Source: Paraburkholderia oxyphila NBRC 105797 | Lineage (GTDB): Bacteria; Pseudomonadota; Gammaproteobacteria; Burkholderiales; Burkholderiaceae | Assembly: GCF_000685075.1 (NCBI RefSeq) | Contig: NZ_BAYD01000013.1 | Location: forward strand, 1-64,000 | Reading direction: 5' to 3' | DNA: 64,000 nt | Part shown: piece after piece, positions 45,255-55,550 of the stretch | How positions within the stretch are numbered: position 1 is the first letter of the stretch | Layout: the number at the start of each line of letters is the position of its first letter | The notes under the pieces: generated by a model | Database searches by the model: none | The model's input: the letters and a program-made list of their open reading frames with translations, nothing else | Told to the model about the DNA's origin: nothing | Program-made: the position numbers and the translations under genes

Positions 45255-45560
45255 ATGAAATCCCTTGGTAAAACCGTCGTTATCCTTACCATTATGGCAG
45301 CTCCGGTTGTCTCGTTCGCACAATCGGACACCGCCCTGACTGCTGCGCAGGTCCGCGCCGAGCTCGTCCAGCTGGAACAGGCTGGCTACCGCCCAGGTGA
45401 CGGCGACAACACGAACTATCCAGCCAATATCCAGGCTGCCGAAGCGCGCGTGGCTGCGCAGAACGGCGCGAGTAGTTATGGCGGCATGGTCGGCGGGTCG
45501 TCAGCGTCTGGTGCGCCCGCGGCCGGTGACAGCATGAAACCGATTTACTTCGGTCAGTAA
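45255..45560 (+). CDS. DUF4148 secreted protein (copy 2)
   Basis: The 101-residue protein has a signal peptide (MKSLGKTVVILTIMAAPVVS, cut near FAQS). It keeps the DUF4148 core LTAAQVRAELVQLEQAGYRP and YPANIQAAEARVAAQN, closely matching the copy at 19685. The C-terminal tail is Gly/Ser-rich. It is probably periplasmic; function unknown. Start behind a GAGG at eight bases. Confidence 0.85.
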   Translation: MKSLGKTVVILTIMAAPVVSFAQSDTALTAAQVRAELVQLEQAGYRPGDGDNTNYPANIQAAEARVAAQNGASSYGGMVGGSSASGAPAAGDSMKPIYFGQ

Positions 45561-45767
45561 GCCATTGGGTTGACGAACCGTCTTGCATGGTTTCGGGGGC
45601 GGGCCGCGGTGCCTGGCGTTTCGAACCTGGCGACACGGCTCGGAGTGGACGTCGACCGTGAAGACCGGCACGTCGGAGCGTCCCACTTTGCCTGTAAGTC
45701 GGCTTTTACTGCGCTTGGCGCTGTAGATCTAGCGCGCCAGCCGATCCAACGCCGTACACGTTCGACG

Positions 45768-45803
45768 AAAGCCCCTTCCTCCGAATGGAGGGGGGCTTTT
45801 TTT
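45768..45803 (+). terminator. Rho-independent terminator
   Basis: AAAGCCCC-TT-CCTCC pairs with GGAGG-GGGGCTTT (TT bulged) around a GAAT loop and ends in seven T. It lies 207 bp after the second DUF4148 gene and probably ends its transcript. The open frame that spans it is rejected. Confidence 0.8.
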
Positions 45804-46453
45804 GAGTTCTTCGCGGATTACCGGGATACGCGGCTGAGGCGGTCGGCGCAATCGGCACGAGAGCACCCGATGCCATCGAAACCACGCGCCTCGACTGAAA
45901 CGAAGGGCACCCTGCGGATGTGACTGCGCGCTTTGTTGACGACGGGTGTTGATGCTTAAGGTCAAGAGAAAGGCCGGTGAGTTAGCAGTACAGACCGAGC
46001 ATAGGGTTGCCGAAGTTCAATCCGGAAGGAACACAACACATAGGCCTCACAGGACTGTAGTTCCGCCAGGGGATTCTGACGTCGATGCCGATTTGACCCA
46101 TATGCCGAAGTTCGCGTGACCCACCACGGTAGTCGGTCGACCCGTCGCTTCCCGCATTCCTTCCCTTCGAAAGATGGCCCAATGCCATTTCGACATGCTG
46201 GTCAATCGCATATCTGCGTCCACAAGGGATTCGGATTCGATTGAGGAAACAGGCAGACCGCCTCTGGGCATGGGCTCGCGTCGCCGGTCCATAAAAAGAA
46301 TCTCCCGCCATAGCTTGATTTGGCAGTAGATTATTCAGTCATGGACGCCGAAAGCGTTATTAAAAAGAAGAAATTTTTTATTTTGGCTGAATAAACTTTT
46401 GTTCGGCACGGGGCTGGCCACAAACGCGGTAAATCCCCTGGCCTCGCGTTTTC

Positions 46454-46482
46454 ACATTGCCGCCGGGATCCGGCGGCAATGT
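46454..46482. promoter_or_regulatory. Perfect 12-bp inverted repeat upstream of the dehydrogenase
   Basis: ACATTGCCGCCG and CGGCGGCAATGT flank GGATC, 70 bp before the start codon. It could be an operator or a leader hairpin. Apart from this, 45804-46551 contains no gene. Confidence 0.55.
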
Positions 46483-46551
46483 TCCCCGCGCTGCGAAGCC
46501 ATCCCTTCACGGCGCCCAATCATATTGCCTGCCCACAAGGAAGGAACACTG

Positions 46552-47625
46552 ATGGACCGACTGACGACCCATACCGCCGGAACGCTTTTTGGGCTTCATG
46601 GCGAACCCGCTCACGAACGCATCGTGGTTGCCAGCGATGCAGCATCCGGCCTTCAGGCGGTCATCGCGGTGTATAGCACCGCGCTTGGCCCGGCTTTTGG
46701 CGGTTGTCGCTACTGGCAATATGCGTCGGACTATGAGGCATACCATGATGCTCTTCGCCTCTCGCAGGGTATGGCCTTCAAAAACGCACTGGCTGGCCTG
46801 CCGTTCGGCGGCGGCAAGGCCGTCATCCTGCGTTGCCCCGAGTCGCTCGATCGGACTGAACTTTTCAAGGCATTCGGCCGCCTTGTGCATTCGCTGAACG
46901 GCATCTACATTACGGCCGAGGACGTCGGCACCACGTCAGACGACATGCGCGCCGTGCAGTCTGAAACATCGTGGGTGAGCGGCATTCCTCGTGCGGATGA
47001 GGCCTATGGCGGCAATCCATCGCCGCGTACCGCTTATGGCGTGTTTGTCGGCCTCAAGGCTGCCGTGCAGGTTGCGCTCGGACGCGACACGCTCGATGGT
47101 GTGTCGGTGGCAGTTCAGGGACTCGGCTCGGTTGGCTGGGATCTGTGCGAGCGCTTGCATCAAGCGGGGGCACAACTCATTGTGGCCGATATCGATGCGG
47201 GCCGAACCACCCGCGCCCGGGAGCTGTTCGGTGCACAGGTGGCCGATGTCGGGCGTATCGCCGGCGTCCACGCGGACGTATTCGCGCCGTGCGCGCTTGG
47301 CGGTTCGATTACTGAGACGGTTGCCGCGCAGTGCCACTTCAAGGTCATTGCTGGCGGGGCGAACAATCAGCTGCTATCGCTCGACAACGGCGACACGCTG
47401 CAGCGGCGCGGCATCTTTTACGCGCCGGACTTTCTGGTGAATGCCGGCGGCATCATCAGCTGCGTCCGGGAGTATCTCGGTGCCACCGATGCGCAGGCCG
47501 TTCTCGATGAGGTCGCGCTGATTGGTCCGCGCGTGCTTGAGCTCGCGGACCGGGTGCGCGTCACCGGTGTCGCGCCTGGCCGTGCAGCGGTCGCCTGGGC
47601 ACAGGAAAAGATGGCTGCCGTCTGA
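46552..47625 (+). CDS. Leu/Val/Phe dehydrogenase family amino-acid dehydrogenase
   Basis: The 357-residue protein starts after AAGGAAGGA. It has the Glu/Leu/Phe/Val dehydrogenase motifs: TALGPAFGGCRYWQYAS, the catalytic lysines in SQGMAFKNALAGLPFGGGKA, the Asp in YITAEDVGTTSDDM, and the NAD-binding VAVQGLGSVGWDLCERL. It ends with APCALGGSITETV and IAGGANNQL. These enzymes oxidatively deaminate branched-chain or aromatic amino acids to 2-oxo acids with NAD+. The N-terminal ALGPA.GG is typical of leucine/valine types, but the substrate is not resolved. It is a single gene with a hairpin in its leader. Confidence 0.88.
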   Translation: MDRLTTHTAGTLFGLHGEPAHERIVVASDAASGLQAVIAVYSTALGPAFGGCRYWQYASDYEAYHDALRLSQGMAFKNALAGLPFGGGKAVILRCPESLDRTELFKAFGRLVHSLNGIYITAEDVGTTSDDMRAVQSETSWVSGIPRADEAYGGNPSPRTAYGVFVGLKAAVQVALGRDTLDGVSVAVQGLGSVGWDLCERLHQAGAQLIVADIDAGRTTRARELFGAQVADVGRIAGVHADVFAPCALGGSITETVAAQCHFKVIAGGANNQLLSLDNGDTLQRRGIFYAPDFLVNAGGIISCVREYLGATDAQAVLDEVALIGPRVLELADRVRVTGVAPGRAAVAWAQEKMAAV

Positions 47626-48009
47626 CGCTGGCGGGCCCGGGCGAACGGATGGAGGACCGGCTTCGCGACGCGGCGCGCTTCGTTGACGAGCAGTCGAACC
47701 CCAGCGATGCGCAGAAGAAGCTGCCCGGGAAGTTCGGTACGCAGCCCGCGCATGGCTTCAGCGAGACCGCCGGCGGCGACGGCGGCTGCCAGGTGCGGGC
47801 GCCGTCTTCGCGAGTGCCCATAGGGCGACGGAGACGAGAGCGCTGGCCGGCGCTCCCGGGTTAGTCCGCAGAGCAGATTGCGGGCATCTGGTGACACTGT
47901 GATGCGATTGCCGAACGGACTGGAGCAGGGTGCCCTGCTTCGTGGCGCTACGTCTCTCCCCCGTTTTATCCGCTATCTCGCAGTCTGACCAGGTCATACC
48001 TGCTGCATG

Positions 48010-48038
48010 TTGCATTGCACAAATTTATCTGGTAGTAT
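48010..48038 (+). promoter_or_regulatory. Possible sigma-70 promoter of the rpoD paralogue
   Basis: TTGCAT, 17 bases, TAGTAT matches the sigma-70 pattern moderately (3/6 and 4/6). A transcript from here would include the inverted repeat at 48123-48159. The rest of 47626-48122 has no supportable gene. Confidence 0.35.
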
Positions 48039-48122
48039 TTAGGATTCCCCAATCTGCGCACACCGGATTCCGCCGGAGGCATTCCAGCCTCGATCGCCCG
48101 TGCGTCATCCACGATTCCGTTC

Positions 48123-48159
48123 GCACCCCGACAGATCAAATACTGATCTGTCGGGGTGC
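48123..48159. promoter_or_regulatory. Perfect 16-bp inverted repeat in the rpoD leader
   Basis: GCACCCCGACAGATCA and TGATCTGTCGGGGTGC flank AATAC, 38 bp before the start codon. In RNA it would form a very strong hairpin next to the ribosome-binding site. As DNA it could be an operator. Confidence 0.7.
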
Positions 48160-48197
48160 CCGCGACGATCGTCGGCCAACCTGTCGAGGAGAATGTA

Positions 48198-50186
<1,989 letters not shown>

Positions 50187-50283
50187 GCAAAAGCGGGGCA
50201 GGCCCCCTGTCGACGCCCGACCGGCAGCGATGCTGCGTCGACCTGATCGCTGCTCCGCAGGACGCGTGCCTTGCCCGGGAAAC

Positions 50284-50487
50284 TTACAACGGCGTGATGT
50301 TCGCTGCCTGTTTCCCCTTGGGGCCCTGCTTGACTTCAAAACTCACCTTCTGGCCTTCCTGAAGGGTTTTGAAGCCAGATCCCTGAACCTCGGAGAAGTG
50401 CGCGAACAGGTCTTCGCCGCCGTCGTCCGGCGTGATGAACCCGAAACCCTTGGAGTCGTTAAACCACTTGACAGTACCTGTTGCCAT
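50284..50487 (-). CDS. CspA-family cold-shock protein
   Basis: The 67-residue OB-fold protein starts [20 protein letters not shown] and has both RNP motifs (KGFGFI, DLFAHF), then [20 protein letters not shown]. It binds single-stranded RNA and melts structure; it acts in the cytoplasm at low temperature or in stationary phase. The ATG at 50487 is the family start; an in-frame ATG 14 codons upstream is less likely. The gene is convergent with the rpoD paralogue. The region 50488-50813 has no supportable gene. Confidence 0.95.
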   Translation of the reverse strand: MATGTVKWFNDSKGFGFITPDDGGEDLFAHFSEVQGSGFKTLQEGQKVSFEVKQGPKGKQAANITPL

Positions 50488-50813
50488 GTTCTGGATGTTC
50501 CTCGGAAGACTGGTTGTAGATGATGCCACTGGCCCGCGCCAGACGTGCGGCTATCTTTTGTAGCACAGGTGAGCCGTCGCCGACAATCCAGGGTTTTCAA
50601 AGGATGCGGTGAACACGTTGTGACGAAGGGCGAGATTGCGCAGCCTGAGGTTGCGACTTCATCCTTGGAATGCATAGACGCAAGTAAGGCAACGTTGCGC
50701 GCTCACCGTTACTGCACTGTCGCAGTGGCGAGCGCTTCCTGTCGAATGGTGGCGCATGCCTATGCGTGGCGCTCATCTGCCTGATCCAGCGATCACTCCG
50801 GGATCCGCACCCG

Positions 50814-50972
50814 ATGGTCCAGGCGCGCGTGCGCGGCGTCAGCGACCTCCGTCGAGAGGGGAAGCCTGGGCTGATTGATGCTCAGGGAAAACCGATTCGC
50901 ATCGTCGATATTGAATCAACGATGAAAGTGCCCGCCGCATCCGGGGGAGACGGCGGGCTGGAAAGCACATGA
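50814..50972 (+). CDS. Possible small protein, 52 aa
   Basis: The frame MVQARVRGVSDLRREGKPGL, IDAQGKPIRIVDIESTMKVP has good codon use and looks like a beta-rich C-terminal piece. No ribosome-binding site is clear, and it may be the tail of a lost gene. Function unknown. Positions 50973-51281 hold nothing supportable. Confidence 0.3.
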   Translation: MVQARVRGVSDLRREGKPGLIDAQGKPIRIVDIESTMKVPAASGGDGGLEST

Positions 50973-51281
50973 CGCCTCGCTAGTGTCCCGTCGGCCGATT
51001 GCCGCATGAGGGCAGCAATCGGATTGAACGCGCGAATGGCAGTATGGTCTGCTTTCGGAGGGCAACGCGGATCAAGGATCTTCAAGATGACGGGCAGATT
51101 GATACTGTGTGTCGGCGCCGGCTCCAGTCTGGCCGCTCTCTTACGCGAGCCGTTGCGTCTGCCTGCGTAGCCTTGGCGAACAGGCTGCGAGCAACCGCGT
51201 TGAAGAGAAAGTTCAAGTCAGGGCAGGCATCTCCGCCGTGCCATCGCCGGATGGTCTAACCCTCTGAGTTGCGGGTCGTTG

Positions 51282-51638
51282 CTAACGCGCAGTTGCGCCG
51301 GTTGTATAGAGAGGCGCCTTGCCGTCCGGAATCGCGACACCGCCCTGCGCACCAGCAAGGGACAGGTAGGCGGGTAATCCTGCTTGGACCACCTCCGACA
51401 GGCTTCTGCAGTAATGCATCGCATACGAGAGGCAGGATGGCAGCATCAAGCTGCCGATGGTCAAGCATTCAGGGACACTGCGCGTGAGCGCGCAGCGCGC
51501 GGTGGTTTCCTGACAAAGCGCGAGCCAGTCGGCGTACGCTTGCGCGTTGACATGCGCGAGCGCCGTCCAGGCGCCCGCGAGAGCTCGCGTCGTGGGTGCG
51601 CTGCCAGGCGTCGGCGTCGATGATGCGGGATTGGGCAT
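51282..51638 (-). CDS. Phasin-like protein, 118 aa
   Basis: The protein starts MPNPASSTPTPGSAPTTRAL at the third of three clustered ATGs, which has GGAG six bases upstream; starts at 51653 and 51644 are alternatives. The helical core WTALAHVNAQAYADWLALCQ, then MLPSCLSYAMHYCRSLSEVV resembles PHA-granule phasins of Burkholderia (amphipathic helices without membrane segments). Phasins coat polyhydroxyalkanoate granules. No PHA synthase is in the window. Family call moderate. Confidence 0.5.
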   Translation of the reverse strand: MPNPASSTPTPGSAPTTRALAGAWTALAHVNAQAYADWLALCQETTARCALTRSVPECLTIGSLMLPSCLSYAMHYCRSLSEVVQAGLPAYLSLAGAQGGVAIPDGKAPLYTTGATAR

Positions 51639-51876
51639 GAGCATCTCCAGCATGAACTGTTTCCTGACATCGTGAAAGGTACGCTTTCCGCAGCGTGATT
51701 CCCCGACACTATCCCCCAATTACAGGATTTGAGCCAGGACAAATACGTCGTACCGCCGCTTGCGATGCATCGCCCGTTCACTTCCGACATGGGTCGAGCA
51801 AACGCGAGCGTGTGCGCATGAGAGTGCATATAAGCGGGCACTGCGGCGCGGTTTACGCTCGCAGGAGGGTGAAGTC

Positions 51877-52095
51877 ATGCCAATCGGGAATGTCAAGCGC
51901 GGGCCGCAATCGGCACGTGCCCGCCGCGTCGCTTTCGGCTTTGCACCGATGCCGATGCCGGGGGCTATCAGTTGCTCGAGTCCGGCCCCGTGCGGACAAT
52001 CCGGCGCGTCGGCGCGCAGACCGACTGCGCCGCACCGACCTATAATATTTTATGGGGGTGTATGGGCACCTGAACGTTCCGGGGTATGGCCATGA
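51877..52095 (+). CDS. Small ORF upstream of parDE
   Basis: The ATG at 51877 follows GGAGG at eight bases, a good ribosome-binding site. The product (72 aa, MPIGNVKRGPQSARARRVAF) is Ala/Pro/Arg-rich and low quality after residue 25. It may be a leader peptide or a broken gene. Its end overlaps the parD start. Confidence 0.3.
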   Translation: MPIGNVKRGPQSARARRVAFGFAPMPMPGAISCSSPAPCGQSGASARRPTAPHRPIIFYGGVWAPERSGVWP

Positions 52096-52349
52096 TCAAT
52101 GCGGATCTTGGGGAACAGCTTGAGGACTACGTCGCCAAGTTGGTTAAGTCGGGGCGCTACGGCTCGGAGAGCGAGGTGCTGCGCGAAGGCATGAAGCTCA
52201 TTCAGGATCGCGAAATGCAACTCAATGCACTGGATACGGTCATCGATCGCGGCATTGCTGATTCGGACGCAGGACGCGGCAAGCCCGCCGGAGATGTGTT
52301 CGACAGGCTTGAAGCAAAGTATCGTGAGATGGCGAGCACAAGGCCATGA
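52092..52349 (+). CDS. parD: ParD-family antitoxin
   Basis: The product, about 85 residues, has the ParD RHH pattern: MINADLGEQLEDYVAKLVKS, then GRYGSESEVLREGMKLIQDR. A disordered toxin-binding tail follows. The ATG at 52092 has GGGG seven bases upstream; the ATG two codons earlier has none at usable spacing. ParD binds and neutralises ParE and represses the operon. Its stop overlaps the parE start by four bases (ATGA). Confidence 0.9.
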   Translation: MINADLGEQLEDYVAKLVKSGRYGSESEVLREGMKLIQDREMQLNALDTVIDRGIADSDAGRGKPAGDVFDRLEAKYREMASTRP

Positions 52350-52651
52350 TTGTCCAGATACTTCCTGACGCTGAAGCCGACCTCGAGGCGATCGGCGATT
52401 ACATGGCCCGCGACAACCCCCGTCGTGCGCTGGGTTTCGTGCGCGAGTTGCGCGAGAGGTGCACGCGGCTTGCGGACATTTTCCTTGCATTCCCGATCGT
52501 ACCGCGCTACGAAGACCGTGGCGTGCGTCACCGGGTTTATGGCGGTCACCAGATTTTCTACCGTGTCGTTGGTGAGCCTCCCCAGCGCATCGACGTCATT
52601 CACGTCCTGCACAGCAGCGCGCGCAACTACGCCGCGATCCTTTTTCCCTGA
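52346..52651 (+). CDS. parE: ParE/RelE-family toxin
   Basis: The 101-residue protein reads MIVQILPDAEADLEAIGDYM, then NPRRALGFVRELRERCTRLA, RYEDRGVRHRVYGGHQIFYR and IDVIHVLHSSARNY. This is the ParE fold with its conserved C-terminal I.V.RVLH..R.Y motif. ParE toxins poison DNA gyrase. Together with parD it forms a complete type II module that stabilises the replicon. Confidence 0.92.
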   Translation: MIVQILPDAEADLEAIGDYMARDNPRRALGFVRELRERCTRLADIFLAFPIVPRYEDRGVRHRVYGGHQIFYRVVGEPPQRIDVIHVLHSSARNYAAILFP

Positions 52652-52797
52652 ATTCGCGTGAGCAATCCGACGACGATTCGCCTGCTTCTGCCGGTGTAGT
52701 TTCGCCTTTGAGCGGGAGCGCAGCGCTCTGGTTGATCTGTCAACACTTCATTGTCCGTCTATCGCGCCAGGAAACCGTTTTGCATCTGTCGGGCATC

Positions 52798-53181
52798 TTA
52801 TTGGCGGCTGTGGCGGTGTTGTTCAAACGCGGTCTGGCATGCAACGCAGCGGGCCGTATAGGGCGCGGCGGCAAGCCGCTCATAGCCGATCGGGTCTCCG
52901 CAGTCGACGCATGCGCCGTAGAGGCCGGCGGCGATGCGTGCCAGCGCGGCGTCGATCTGCTGCAGTTCGTCGAAGTCGTGCCGCGCGAGCGCAGCGCGCA
53001 ACGCGTCGCCCGCCTTGCGCGATGCGGTCTCGTCGGGATGCGACTCGGGGCCCAGCGCTTCGGGCGGTCGGGCTCCGGCGAGATCTCCGTATTCGCCGTG
53101 TAGCGCCGCCAGCAACTCGCGATGGCGCTCGCGAAGCCTTTGCTGTAACAGCGCGAGTTTGGAAGAGGTGAGGGTGATCAT
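52798..53181 (-). CDS. DksA/TraR-family zinc-finger protein
   Basis: The 127-residue protein has a long N-terminal coiled region (KLALLQQRLRERHRELLAAL, ALARHDFDELQQIDAALARI). It ends in a C4 zinc finger, CVDCGDPIGYERLAAAPYTA, RCVACQ. This matches DksA-like/TraR proteins that enter the RNA polymerase secondary channel and change promoter kinetics with ppGpp. The coiled-coil tip DxxDxA of true DksA is not clearly present, so it may be a stress-type paralogue. No strong ribosome-binding site is seen. Confidence 0.85.
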   Translation of the reverse strand: MITLTSSKLALLQQRLRERHRELLAALHGEYGDLAGARPPEALGPESHPDETASRKAGDALRAALARHDFDELQQIDAALARIAAGLYGACVDCGDPIGYERLAAAPYTARCVACQTAFEQHRHSRQ

Positions 53182-53243
53182 GGACAGGTTCGGTGTGTTC
53201 TGTAACGCCCCCCGCGGCTAGCAAAGGGCATGACCGGTGGCGC

Positions 53244-53600
53244 TCAGTCGTTGATCCAGACGCGCGCCTGCTCCAGCTCGTTGAGGTGGAATGCCTTGAT
53301 TTCGGCCTTTATGAAGAACCGCGCCAGATGCATCGAGGCGCGAATCCAGCCCGCGTCGGCCACGACGGCGGCGCGCGTGACCTTCCGCGCCACGGAAACG
53401 CCGAGCGTGAGGTCGGTCCACAGCGCCTTCGGCTCGATGCCGGTGAAATGTTCGATCCGCTCGAGCACGCGGGTCTTGCCGTTCAGTTCAAGATCACCCC
53501 GCATGCGTGCAATGGCTTCGCGCAGCTCGTGGTCGGTGATTTTGCCTTCGACGGAAATTTCGATAACCGGAGAATCGGGGTCGGTGTGATAGAGGATCAT
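53244..53600 (-). CDS. SpoIIAA-like (STAS-type) protein
   Basis: The 118-residue protein starts MILYHTDPDSPVIEISVEGK after a GGGGG stretch. It shows the SpoIIAA-like/CRAL-TRIO pattern: ITDHELREAIARMRGDLELN, then RVLERIEHFTGIEPKALWTD, AAVVADAGWIRASMHLARFF and EIKAFHLNELEQARVWI. Such proteins are soluble and often linked to stress or lipid/membrane functions in Proteobacteria; the role is not settled. It stands between the DksA-like gene and the livK gene. Positions 53601-53961 hold no supportable gene. Confidence 0.75.
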   Translation of the reverse strand: MILYHTDPDSPVIEISVEGKITDHELREAIARMRGDLELNGKTRVLERIEHFTGIEPKALWTDLTLGVSVARKVTRAAVVADAGWIRASMHLARFFIKAEIKAFHLNELEQARVWIND

Positions 53601-53961
53601 GGCAAGCCCCCTGGCCAGGGAGACGTTACATGCCCAGGCGCGGATGAGCGGTTGATGATTTCCTCATGGTACCCCTTTCACAGCGTTTTCATTTGTGGGT
53701 GAACCGCAGGCGGCTCTACCGATCTCGACTGCGATGGCCGAGTCTGCGGTCAATCAGATCCTGAACAAGCGCATGTGCAAGCGGCAACAAATGCGATGGT
53801 CACCACGAGGTTCATCTGGCATCAAGCGCTTCGGGATATTGCTCTGACGATAAAGTTCGGCCGCGAACGGATACACCGCGAAAAAATCATTCTGCCACCG
53901 CACCTCTTCAGCCTCGCCCTCGTCCCGCAGGAGCCAGACCCCCAATATGTACAGTGCGCGT

Positions 53962-55158
53962 TCACTTCGACGCCACGGCGGCCGCGCTCTTGTCCAGCAG
54001 AGCCCAATGGCCGTCGCGCACCACGAGGTCGATGCTCTTGACGCCGACGATCCGGCGCGTCTGCGGATCGAACGTCGCTTTTCCGTACACCACACTCGGC
54101 ACGTCGCGCAGTTTCGGCAGCGCGTCGCGTACGCCGCGGCGCTCGAGGCCGCCGGTTCGCAGCGCATAGGCGGCGATGATCGTTGCGTCGTAGGCGAACG
54201 CGTTGAACGCGTCGGGCTCGCGATGGTATTTCGCCTCGAAGCCCTGCACGAAGCGCTGCACTTCCGGGCGCGGCTCGCCAGGGAAAAAGCTCGTGTTGGT
54301 CGTCACGCCGTTCACCGAATTGCCGCCCAGTTCGAGAAACTTCGGTGAATACACCGAGCTGGCCGCGACGATTGGCAGGCTGATTCCACTTTCGCGCGCC
54401 TGACGCACGATCTGCGCACCATCCGCGTAGTACGAGATCAGCACGAGTGCATCCGGGTGGGTGTCGCGCACGCGAACGAGCGTGGCACGAAAGTCCTTGT
54501 CGGTGGGCTGATAGCCTTCGGCGGCCACGATCTGCGCGCCGCGTGCGTTCGCGGCCTTCACCAGCACGTCCTTGCTCGCGCGGCCCCAGTCAGTGTTCTG
54601 ATAAAGCACGGCGAGATGCTTGTAGCCCTGCTTGACCGCGAGGTCCGCGATCAGCGGCTGGGCGTCCGCCTGGCTGATCGAAGGACTCCAGATGAAATCG
54701 CCACCCTTCGTGAAGTCCGGATGCGAGTTCGTGAAGCCGAGCTGCACGAGACCTGCGCGCTGGTAGATCGGCGAGGCAGCCATGGAGGCGGGGCTCGAAA
54801 AATCGCCGAGTTCGATCAGGATGCGCGGGTCGGAGACGAACTTCTGCGCGATGGCGACGGCCTGGCGCGGATCGCTCTGGCTATCTTCGAACACGTACTG
54901 CAGCGGACGGCCGTTGATGCCGCCTTCCGCGTTGATCTGGTCGAGTGCGAGGTCGAAGCCTGCTTTCCACTGCGCGCCATATTGGGCATTCGGACCGGTC
55001 AGCGGGCCGCTGACGCCGAAGTAAACCGGCTCGCCTGTCGCGGCGCCGGTCGCCGATGCAACAGGCGCGCAGAGCGCCGTGGTCAGGCCGAAGGCGAACA
55101 GAGCGGCGAGCCGCCCCAGGAAAGGGCGGCGCGAGCCGGGCGCGTGTCGAGCGGACAT
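53962..55158 (-). CDS. Branched-chain-type ABC transporter periplasmic binding protein
   Basis: The 398-residue protein has a signal peptide (RPFLGRLAALFAFGLTTALC, then APVASA) and the LivJ/LivK (type I periplasmic fold) motifs: VYFGVSGPLTGPNAQYGAQW, DLALDQINAEGGINGRPLQY, VFEDSQSDPRQAVAIAQKFV. Further on come YKHLAVLYQNTDWGRASKDV and DATIIAAYALRTGG. The ATG at 55158 gives MSARHAPGSRR; a frame 100 codons longer is an artefact. It is divergent from the fused permease operon and should supply its ligand (an amino acid, amide or similar small molecule). Confidence 0.9.
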   Translation of the reverse strand: MSARHAPGSRRPFLGRLAALFAFGLTTALCAPVASATGAATGEPVYFGVSGPLTGPNAQYGAQWKAGFDLALDQINAEGGINGRPLQYVFEDSQSDPRQAVAIAQKFVSDPRILIELGDFSSPASMAASPIYQRAGLVQLGFTNSHPDFTKGGDFIWSPSISQADAQPLIADLAVKQGYKHLAVLYQNTDWGRASKDVLVKAANARGAQIVAAEGYQPTDKDFRATLVRVRDTHPDALVLISYYADGAQIVRQARESGISLPIVAASSVYSPKFLELGGNSVNGVTTNTSFFPGEPRPEVQRFVQGFEAKYHREPDAFNAFAYDATIIAAYALRTGGLERRGVRDALPKLRDVPSVVYGKATFDPQTRRIVGVKSIDLVVRDGHWALLDKSAAAVASK

Positions 55159-55550
55159 GATAGTAGGTCTCCGTGGCCGATTGGCGATAGAACGTAAAGT
55201 GTCCGATGCCGGCGCCATTCGTACAAACAAACGATTCGCATATCCATATGCGTGCCGCGCTTCAGCTACGCGCCCAACGATTGCATAACGAACGATCGCC
55301 CTGCGCGAAAAGCACATACAGGAATAAGCATTCCAGCAAAGCGCAAATAAGCAATGGCTCGATTCTTGGTTGGTCGGCTTCTTTTCAGCATGGTTAGATC
55401 GTCGCACTCCATCCCATTCAATTGCATCGGAAAACAGCATGGCAAGCGTATTGGACAAGAATAAAGGCGGCGCGCGGGTATTGCGTACGATGGCGGGCGC
55501 GAGCGCGCTGCACCCGCAATGACCGGCCCCGGCGAACGGACGGAGTCGTC
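55159..55550. promoter_or_regulatory. Divergent promoter region of the liv-type genes
   Basis: A 392-bp, partly AT-rich spacer lies between the binding-protein gene (minus) and the fused permease gene (plus). No regulator gene and no clear operator were found. Frames that cross it are shadows. Confidence 0.45.

Noticed and set aside
45570..45923. 117-codon plus-strand frame after the second DUF4148 gene
   Set aside because: It runs through a strong intrinsic terminator and has no ribosome-binding site.
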